Both the position numbers and the translations under genes were made by a program. DNA of 48,759 nt from Candidatus Syntrophosphaera sp. (GTDB taxonomy: Bacteria; Cloacimonadota; Cloacimonadia; Cloacimonadales; Cloacimonadaceae), in assembly GCA_019429425.1 (NCBI GenBank), contig JAHYIU010000008.1, positions 1-48,759 of the forward strand, read 5' to 3'. Position 1 is the stretch's first letter; each line of letters begins with the position of its first letter. The notes under the pieces were generated by a model. That model ran no database searches. It saw only the letters and a list, made by a program, of their open reading frames with translations, and had not been told where the DNA came from. This document shows, one piece after another, positions 42,631 to 48,759 of this stretch.

Positions 42631-45447
42631 ATGAAAAAAAGATGGCTGATCATATTAGCCCTGACAATCGTCACAGCCATGTTTGCTAACGGTACGCTAA
42701 ATCGCTACGAAGTTATAGCATGGCAGGAAGATTTCGAAAGCGGAGCCACGGGTTGGACCCATTTCGACGGCTCCGTGCCCCCCAACAACTGGCACATCTA
42801 CGACAACGGAGATGCCCAGGGCAACGTCTGGTGGATGGGAGACCCCGCTCTCGCCTCCGGAGCCAATATCGGCGGTTACTATGACCACCAGTATTTGGTT
42901 TTGGACACCCCGGCACGCACCCTGTCTGCCGCGAACGCGACCCTGACCTTCAAGCTGCGTTATAACCTCGAGGACCCCGCCGGCGCCACGGCACCCTACA
43001 ATGGCTGGGATTCCGCGAACGTCCGCATTTCCACTGATGGCGGAACCACCTGGACTCCGATCAACGGGACTCCCGCCTACACCTTCACTTCGTCCTACGC
43101 CTTTGGCTTCGAGCATGGCGAAGGCCCGAACATCCCTGCCTGGGGCGGCGTTCTGCTGACCTGGACCAACGCAACTTTCGACCTCAGCGCCTACATCGGC
43201 CAAAGCGTCAAGATCCGCTTCGCCTTTGCCTCCGATCCTGCTTACAGCACGGGCGACAACCTCGCGATGTTCGGCATAATGGTCGACGACATCGCCTTCG
43301 GCGGATACAGCAACAACGGCGTCGATGATGGACAGATGACCTGGAGCAGCATGGTCCCGGTCGGCGGAGACATCTGGCATGTAGCCACCGATCCTGCCGC
43401 TCCGTCACCCACCCACATCATGAAATGCCAAAACGCCCAGGGAACCTACAACATCAACATGATGAACTACCTGGTCAGCCCTCCCATCCAGCTACCCACA
43501 TCCGGCGACATCCGCGCGGACTTCATGATCACGGGCAGCTTCACCGATCCCAACACCTTCCCCGAGGTTGATTACTTCGGCTGGGAGATCTCACCCAACG
43601 CTGGCGTGACCTGGTATGCGATGAGCAATCCCTACGGCAGTGCCACCGGCACAAATTACGTCTATTCTGATGCTCCGGATACCTGGATGTCCATGGTCGG
43701 CGCCTATTCACTGGACGGCTTAATCTCCGACTATGCCGGCGAAACCATCCAACTCCGCTGGTACTTCAAATCCGATGACGACACGCCCCAGGGCATCGGC
43801 ATCATGATCGACGATGTGGTCATCTACAACGATGTCTTCATCGCGCCTCCGGAAAACCTCACAGCCACGGTCAACGGCTCCAACGTCATCCTGAACTGGG
43901 TTGCTCCCGGTGGTGGTGGCGGCGGCGGAGAAGAAGGCTGGTTGCACTATGACGGCGAAAACTCCGGAAATTCCATCGGCACCAACGCCGCAGCGGATTT
44001 CTCTGTTGCCGCCAAATGGGATCCCTTGGGCGACAACGGGATCAGCCCCTGGGTCGGAATGAACATCACCAAGTTCCGCATTTATCCTGGTGAGCCCACC
44101 ACCATGTGCGAATACACCCTGCGCATCTGGACCGGGGCCGCGGGTAACATCGCCTATGAACAGGCCATCACGCCTGTCTCCGACCAATGGAACGAGATCA
44201 TTCTCACCACACCCTACACCATTCCCTCCGGAACCCAGATCATGGCAGGATACCGCGTCAACACCACCGGCGGCTATCCCGCTGGCTGCGATGACGGACC
44301 AGTGGTCGAAGGTTATGGCAACATGATGTATTGGCAAAACTCCTGGACAACCCTCACCGCCCTGAACGCCGCTCTCACCTACAACTGGAACATCCGCATC
44401 TACGTGGAGGACGCGGACGGGCGCGAGTATGAGATCACCGGAAATTATCCGCAGGAAATCCACGAGTTCAGCGACGCCACCATCGGCGAAAGCGGTGCCA
44501 CCACCCTCACCCGCGACGTCAGCAACTACAAGGTCTACCGCGATGGGGTCCAGATCGACCTGATCGCTGGAAACCTGCTCACCTATACGGACATGAACGT
44601 GGACGGCGGCCTCCATACCTACTATCTGACCGCCATGTACGGCGCCAACGAATCCACTGCCTCCAACACGGTTGCGGCTTTCGTGATGCCCGCAATGCAC
44701 GCCGAACTCTTCCATGACGACGGCACCGCCGAGCAGGGCTACAACGTCGGTTCCACCAGCCAGATGGCCGTGAAACACAGCTACAACCAGCAGGTCACAG
44801 TGAAGTATGCCAAAGTCTTTGTGCATACCGTGGGAACTGCCGGCATCATCATCCGCGTCTACGATAACGACGGCGCCGACGGCATGCCCGGCACCCAGCT
44901 TGCGCAATATCAGTATCCCGCTGCCTCCGTGGTGGAAGGCTGGAACTGGATCTCCCTGCCTGCTGATATCATCGTTTCCGACGGCGAATTCTATCTCGGC
45001 ATCCTGGAGACCACCAACGCATCCGCCATCGGCCTCGATACATCCAGTAACGGCTACAGCTACACCCGCGCGTCAACAACCACACCGTGGGCGCCTCTGA
45101 CCATGGGTGAGATCATGCTGCGCGCCATCGTGGAATACGGAACCTCCAACGACGATCCGATGGTCCCCGTCTACACACTGGACGCCAACAACTACCCGAA
45201 TCCCTTCAACCCTGAAACCACCATCGCTTTCAGCGTTCCCAGCTCCGGACCCGCCAACCTGAAGATCTACAATCTGAAGGGCCAGCTTGTCCGCACCCTG
45301 GTGGACGATATCCGCGAGGCCGGCCAATACAGCGTTGTTTGGAATGGCAAAGACGACAACCACAGCAACGTTTCCAGCGGCCTGTACTTCTACCGCCTCA
45401 CCAGTGACGGCAAGACGGTCACCCGCAAGATGCTGCTGGCCAAATAA
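42631..45447 (+). CDS. Secreted multidomain protein with T9SS-type tail, 938 aa
   Basis: Exported protein with signal peptide [16 protein letters not shown]. Two jelly-roll-like (MAM/CBM-type) domains follow: [20 protein letters not shown] with [11 protein letters not shown] (to about residue 215), and a second with similar strands (to about 405). A fibronectin-III-like segment ([20 protein letters not shown]) leads into a Gly7 linker, and further beta domains include a second FN3-like part ([16 protein letters not shown]). The tail [46 protein letters not shown], ending KMLLAK, matches the tail of the three propeller-like paralogs. It is monocistronic with its own terminator. Adhesion or carbohydrate binding is plausible; no catalytic site is seen. 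Confidence 0.75.
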   Translation: MKKRWLIILALTIVTAMFANGTLNRYEVIAWQEDFESGATGWTHFDGSVPPNNWHIYDNGDAQGNVWWMGDPALASGANIGGYYDHQYLVLDTPARTLSAANATLTFKLRYNLEDPAGATAPYNGWDSANVRISTDGGTTWTPINGTPAYTFTSSYAFGFEHGEGPNIPAWGGVLLTWTNATFDLSAYIGQSVKIRFAFASDPAYSTGDNLAMFGIMVDDIAFGGYSNNGVDDGQMTWSSMVPVGGDIWHVATDPAAPSPTHIMKCQNAQGTYNINMMNYLVSPPIQLPTSGDIRADFMITGSFTDPNTFPEVDYFGWEISPNAGVTWYAMSNPYGSATGTNYVYSDAPDTWMSMVGAYSLDGLISDYAGETIQLRWYFKSDDDTPQGIGIMIDDVVIYNDVFIAPPENLTATVNGSNVILNWVAPGGGGGGGEEGWLHYDGENSGNSIGTNAAADFSVAAKWDPLGDNGISPWVGMNITKFRIYPGEPTTMCEYTLRIWTGAAGNIAYEQAITPVSDQWNEIILTTPYTIPSGTQIMAGYRVNTTGGYPAGCDDGPVVEGYGNMMYWQNSWTTLTALNAALTYNWNIRIYVEDADGREYEITGNYPQEIHEFSDATIGESGATTLTRDVSNYKVYRDGVQIDLIAGNLLTYTDMNVDGGLHTYYLTAMYGANESTASNTVAAFVMPAMHAELFHDDGTAEQGYNVGSTSQMAVKHSYNQQVTVKYAKVFVHTVGTAGIIIRVYDNDGADGMPGTQLAQYQYPAASVVEGWNWISLPADIIVSDGEFYLGILETTNASAIGLDTSSNGYSYTRASTTTPWAPLTMGEIMLRAIVEYGTSNDDPMVPVYTLDANNYPNPFNPETTIAFSVPSSGPANLKIYNLKGQLVRTLVDDIREAGQYSVVWNGKDDNHSNVSSGLYFYRLTSDGKTVTRKMLLAK

Positions 45448-45484
45448 GCCAAGAACCTGAGCCACAGGCTCGGAATGATCATAG

Positions 45485-45513
45485 GGAGTGGCCCTCGCGG
45501 CCACTCCTTTTTT
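45485..45513 (+). terminator. Intrinsic terminator of the 938-aa secreted protein
   Basis: Stem GGAGTGGCC (45485-45493) and GGCCACTCC (45499-45507), loop CTCGC, then T6. It has the same shape as the terminators at 33376, 35793 and 38271. Confidence 0.9.
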
Positions 45514-45831
45514 ATCTGCCCTGTCCACAGTGATGCAGGTTTTGGGTCGCTTTCAGACACAAAAGATGCCAGCGCCATTCCCGCTGATATTTTCCTGAAA
45601 TCCAGCCTGTCCGTTTCGCGCACGTATCCCGCCCGATTCCCGCCCGCTTGGCGGGCATCCGGCAGGAAACGTCCGGGAAACGAACCTTCGGCATATAAGG
45701 GCGAATTCATCAGGCTTTGCCGTCCGGTTCAGGTTGTAAGCCCGACTTTTTGGTTGACGGTTTTCCGGAGCCGATATTTTGGGAATGAAGGGTTATTTTC
45801 CCTCAGAACACAACATATCAGGAGTTTTTTC
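45514..45831. other. Leader region of the prolyl-isomerase gene
   Basis: No separate gene seen. It contains a small dyad (CCCGCTTGGCGGG) near 45647 and the promoter at 45754. The frame of the isomerase gene is open across this region but shows no protein-like sequence. Confidence 0.5.
45754..45780 (+). promoter_or_regulatory. Promoter of the prolyl-isomerase gene
   Basis: TTGACG (45754-45759), 15-base spacer, TATTTT (45775-45780); leader about 45 bases to the ATG at 45832. Confidence 0.5.
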
Positions 45832-47613
45832 ATGAAACGCTGCCTGCTCATACTGCTCTTGCTCGGCGCCTTGCTCTGGGCCGAAAAGCCCAGCCCCAAG
45901 GCCGTGATCGGCAAAATCGACGACAAGATCTACACCTATTCCGAATACGAGAGGATTTTGGCCAACTACTTCGACTACTACCGCAAACAGCAATCGACGC
46001 CCCTCACCGACGAGGACAAGGCCAGGTTGAACGACCAATGCTGGAATGAACTTGTGGGCCGCTACATCTACGACAAGGCCATCAAGGCCGGCAAGGTGAG
46101 GATCACGAACCAGGAGCTGCTGGCCGAGGCCAAGAAAAATCCTCCTGCCGCTGTCAAACAGATCAAAGACCTGCAAAAGAACGGCCGCTTCGACCAGAAA
46201 ACCTACGAACAGGCCCTCTCGGAATCCCCGGATTTCCGCAGCGCCGTGCTCGACGAAGTGCGTTCCCTCTATCAGTTTAACAAGCTTTTAAACGCGATCA
46301 AGGCTGAAGTCGACGCCGATGAGGATAGCGTCCGGACCGCCTGGATGCAAGACCAGGAGAGGATCGACGCCAGAATCATCTTCTTTGACGCGAACAAGAT
46401 GACCTCGGTCAACGCCACGGACGAGGAAGCGCGAGAGTATTACGAGGGACGCATCGAGGAATACCGCAAGGACAACTTGCGCAGGCTGCACTACGTCCGC
46501 TTCGCCAAGGTGCCCAGCCACGCTGATTCCAGCGCGGTGAGGGACAGCGTGATGCAGCTTTACCGGGAGCTGAAGGACGGGGCAGATTTCGCTGAACTGG
46601 CCCGCGAACGCTCTCAGGATCCTGGTTCCGGAGCCAACGGAGGTGACCTCGGTTGGTTTGGACGGGGCAGGATGGTCCCGGTGTTCGAAGAAACAGCTTT
46701 CAACACTCCAGTGGGGGAGATTGCCGAGCCGGTGCTTTCGCAATTTGGCTGGCACATCATCCAGACCACGGACCGGCGGGAAACCGAGTCCGGGGATGAG
46801 GTCTCCGCGCGGCATATCCTGCTCCGCATCGAACCCGGCCGCGAGACCCAACAGCTGATGAAGACCCAAAGCGTCCAACTCCACGGACTGGCAAGTGAAA
46901 AGGGCCTGGTCGAGGCAGCGGCGGAAATGGGCTTGAATGTGCAGGAAACACCTCCCTTCCAGGAACAGGACGGTTTCATCCGCGAGATCGGCAGGGACGC
47001 CAATCTGATCAGTTTTGCCTTTTCCAATCCAGAAGGCGCGGTGGCGGACATCAATTACGCCCCCAGTGGGGACATTCTGGTCTGCGCAGTTTCGGCTGTG
47101 ATCCCCACCTACTACACCCCCTTCGAAGAGGAACAAAGCAGGATTCAAAGCGCCGCTACACGCTCCAAACGCGGATTCTACATGAACAGCTACGTGCAAA
47201 ACTTCGTCCGCAACCTCAGCCCGGAACAATACCTGATCTGGGCCGAGCGCGATAGCATCACGGTGATCGAGATATCCAACCACAAAAAGGGTGAACCCAT
47301 CACCTCCATCGGCAAACAGGATGAACTGGACGAGTTACTCTTCTCCACTCCGGAAGGGAGCTTCGGTCCGCTGGTCAGCGAAAACATGCGCTGGTTCCTG
47401 GCCCGGGTGGACAGGCACACTTTGCCTGATATGGCGATCTGGGAACAGGAGAAAAAGAAACTAATCCAAACTGCCCGCGACGAACTCAAGCAAAAACACC
47501 TCAACGACTGGTATTACAAGGAATATCAAAAAGTGAGCATCATCGACAACCGTGCGGATTATTACGACCTGAGTTCTACCCGGAAGACCCAGCAGATCCA
47601 GTTGGGCGGATGA
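45832..47613 (+). CDS. Periplasmic parvulin-type peptidyl-prolyl isomerase
   Basis: A 593-residue exported chaperone of the SurA/PpiD/PrsA kind. The start at 45832 has GGAG upstream and a signal peptide (RCLLILLLLGALLWAE). An N-terminal helical domain (to about residue 200) resembles the SurA_N type. A parvulin domain at about 217-310 has the usual landmarks FAELARERSQDPGSGANGGD, LGWFGRGRMVPVFEETAF and FGWHIIQ. A second, degenerate parvulin-like part starts with SARHILLRIE. The C-terminus is charged. The role is probably folding of outer-membrane and secreted proteins, which fits the many barrels and secreted proteins in the window. It could be lipid-anchored, but no lipobox Cys is seen. Confidence 0.85.
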   Translation: MKRCLLILLLLGALLWAEKPSPKAVIGKIDDKIYTYSEYERILANYFDYYRKQQSTPLTDEDKARLNDQCWNELVGRYIYDKAIKAGKVRITNQELLAEAKKNPPAAVKQIKDLQKNGRFDQKTYEQALSESPDFRSAVLDEVRSLYQFNKLLNAIKAEVDADEDSVRTAWMQDQERIDARIIFFDANKMTSVNATDEEAREYYEGRIEEYRKDNLRRLHYVRFAKVPSHADSSAVRDSVMQLYRELKDGADFAELARERSQDPGSGANGGDLGWFGRGRMVPVFEETAFNTPVGEIAEPVLSQFGWHIIQTTDRRETESGDEVSARHILLRIEPGRETQQLMKTQSVQLHGLASEKGLVEAAAEMGLNVQETPPFQEQDGFIREIGRDANLISFAFSNPEGAVADINYAPSGDILVCAVSAVIPTYYTPFEEEQSRIQSAATRSKRGFYMNSYVQNFVRNLSPEQYLIWAERDSITVIEISNHKKGEPITSIGKQDELDELLFSTPEGSFGPLVSENMRWFLARVDRHTLPDMAIWEQEKKKLIQTARDELKQKHLNDWYYKEYQKVSIIDNRADYYDLSSTRKTQQIQLGG

Positions 47614-47633
47614 TCTGGGCTGCCAAGAGTGAT

Positions 47634-47733
47634 GAGTTGAGAGTTAAGAGTTAAGAGTTAAGAGTTAAGAGTTAAGGGTTAAGAGTTAAGAGTTGGGCCG
47701 GCTCAGTTCAACTAATAACTCTCAACTCTTAAC
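47634..47733. repeat. GAGTTAA tandem repeats between convergent genes
   Basis: About eight GAGTTAA/GAGTTAAG units at 47634-47694 and an inverted copy (TAACTCTCAACTCTTAAC) at 47716-47733 could form a large hairpin. The right part extends into the last codons and stop of the M23 gene. It may terminate both converging genes. Confidence 0.7.
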
Positions 47734-48759
47734 AACAGTCTCCGCGCCTGACCCTGTCCTGACAGTCACAGCTTCGAAAACCGCCATCTGCTCGCGTATC
47801 GCCTGCATCTGCTTTGTGAATTTGACCATCTGGCTGGCATTGAGTTTCTCCGCCCCGACCATTCTCAACTGGCTGGGGTTGATGTACTTGTTTCCGCTCA
47901 GCAGGCCGAAATGCAAGTGGGAGCCGGTGCTTCGCCCCGTGCTGCCGACCTTACCGATCACCTGCCCGCGCGAGACCTTCTGGCCTCCGCGCACCCGCAT
48001 CGAACTCAGGTGGGCGTATTGCGTCACCAACCCGCTGCTGTGCCTGATCCGGATCTCGTTGCCCCAACCGCCGCTGTAACGAGCGCTGATGACTGTGCCG
48101 TTGGCGACCGCGTAGACCGGTGTGCCGTGGCGGGCGCGGTAATCCACGCCCTGGTGCTGGCGCCAGTGACCGTAAAAGGGATCTATCCTGCGTCCGAACT
48201 TGGAGATCACATGAATGGAGGAGAGGGGATAACCGACCCCGGTGATGCTGTTGCTTTTACCCTCGACGGTGTATAGTCCGGAAAGAACGGATTTTTCGGC
48301 GGGGTCCTCATAGCGGAAAAGCTCGTGTTTGCCGGTTTGAATGCCGGTGTAGGAGACGTAGAGGATCTTGCTGCCGGAAAGCTTTCGTCCCTCGAAGATG
48401 CGTTCCTGGAGGAATATGCTGAAGGTGTCGCCGTTCTTGGCGTCGCGGGGGAAATTGATGTCGGCTTCCAGACCATTGTTGACCTGCTGTTTTTCAGCTG
48501 GTGCCAGGCCCGCAGCCAACAGCGAGGAATCCATCGTGCCCTTGAGCTTTCCGGTCAGGATCCGCAGCCTGGTCTCCACCGGCAGTTGCTCCAGATTGTA
48601 GGCCAGGGAATCGTCCTGGGCAGTAAAGACGTGCCTTGCGGTCGGCTCCTGCACGAAGACCAGCCTGGAGATCCTTTCCCCGTCAGGCGTGAGCTCGATC
48701 TTGAGGGTGTCGCCGGGTTGAATGGTGGTTACGTCCACAAAATTGCCGAAATGAAAGGA
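47722..48759 (-). CDS. M23-family peptidase (LytM type), partial at the window edge
   Basis: At least 345 residues; the frame is still open at the right edge, so the N-terminus, including any signal peptide, is missing. The visible N-terminal half (IQPGDTLKIELTPDGERISR, RKLSGSKILYVSY) resembles the OapA/MepM-like region that precedes the catalytic domain. The catalytic LytM domain has the zinc ligands HQGVDYRARHGTPVYA (His and Asp) and HLHFG, plus RIRHSSGLVTQYAHLS. Such enzymes cut peptide cross-links of peptidoglycan in the periplasm. The last residues are encoded in the GAGTTAA repeat zone, so the C-terminus may be recently altered. It converges with the isomerase gene. Confidence 0.88.
   Translation of the reverse strand, partial: SFHFGNFVDVTTIQPGDTLKIELTPDGERISRLVFVQEPTARHVFTAQDDSLAYNLEQLPVETRLRILTGKLKGTMDSSLLAAGLAPAEKQQVNNGLEADINFPRDAKNGDTFSIFLQERIFEGRKLSGSKILYVSYTGIQTGKHELFRYEDPAEKSVLSGLYTVEGKSNSITGVGYPLSSIHVISKFGRRIDPFYGHWRQHQGVDYRARHGTPVYAVANGTVISARYSGGWGNEIRIRHSSGLVTQYAHLSSMRVRGGQKVSRGQVIGKVGSTGRSTGSHLHFGLLSGNKYINPSQLRMVGAEKLNASQMVKFTKQMQAIREQMAVFEAVTVRTGSGAETVVKS

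Noticed and set aside
47634-47694. Possible CRISPR array
   Set aside because: Units are about 8-10 bases with no spacers; it is a simple tandem repeat. The arrays near 9889 and 20538 are rejected for the same reason.

Overview
The window looks like chromosome from a Gram-negative, diderm bacterium of the FCB superphylum. Candidatus Cloacimonadota is the best guess. Clues are PorV/UPF0164-type outer-membrane proteins, secreted proteins ending in a type IX secretion (T9SS)/FlgD-like domain with the signature NPFNPETTI, a TonB-ExbB-ExbD-ExbD cluster, and an alpha/beta-type glycyl-tRNA synthetase (only the beta gene is here). The lineage is an inference from gene content; no rRNA or tRNA gene was seen.

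Layout. (1) 1-1111: two small convergent genes of uncertain function, one resembling sigma-70 region 2. (2) 1792-9722: a compact housekeeping operon: EIIA(Ntr)-like protein, PorV-like protein, glyS, pta, aspartate-type aminotransferase, a small membrane protein, a PfkB sugar kinase and purM. (3) 9723-21222: an accessory island. It is bracketed by two distant paralogs (9922-10371 on minus, 20079-20537 on plus) that point outward. Each has a copy of the same 27-nt motif upstream and GTTACG-type tandem repeats downstream. Inside lie a VirE_N/PriCT/DUF3987 primase-helicase-like replication gene with two palindromic inserts in frame, a perfect 39-bp inverted repeat around a very AT-rich core, a type ISP-like restriction-methylation enzyme, a three-gene toxin-antitoxin-chaperone (TAC) operon, a hypothetical gene, a run of three adjacent hairpins, and a MITE-like element just outside the right bracket. 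(4) 21464-33405: one apparent long operon for envelope transport: TonB-dependent receptor, ExbB, two ExbD, TonB, a large secreted protein with DxDxDG calcium-binding-like loops, a PorV-like barrel carrying the same loops, and a secreted protein with a T9SS-like tail. (5) 33442-38302: two more paralogs of that secreted protein, each with its own promoter and a homologous terminator. (6) 38416-42461: a heterodimeric ABC exporter. (7) 42561-45513: another secreted protein with the sorting-type tail. (8) 45754-48759: a periplasmic parvulin-type prolyl isomerase and, convergent to it, an M23 peptidase running off the right edge.

How the parts may work together. Regions 4-7 read as an envelope programme: exported beta-rich proteins, a PorV-like partner, a TonB-energised receptor, and at the right a folding catalyst and a cell-wall hydrolase. 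Region 3 reads as a mobile or formerly mobile defence island downstream of purM. Its most unusual parts are the mirror-image bracket, the palindromic inserts inside the primase gene, and the long inverted repeat between the replication gene and the restriction gene, which could be an origin.
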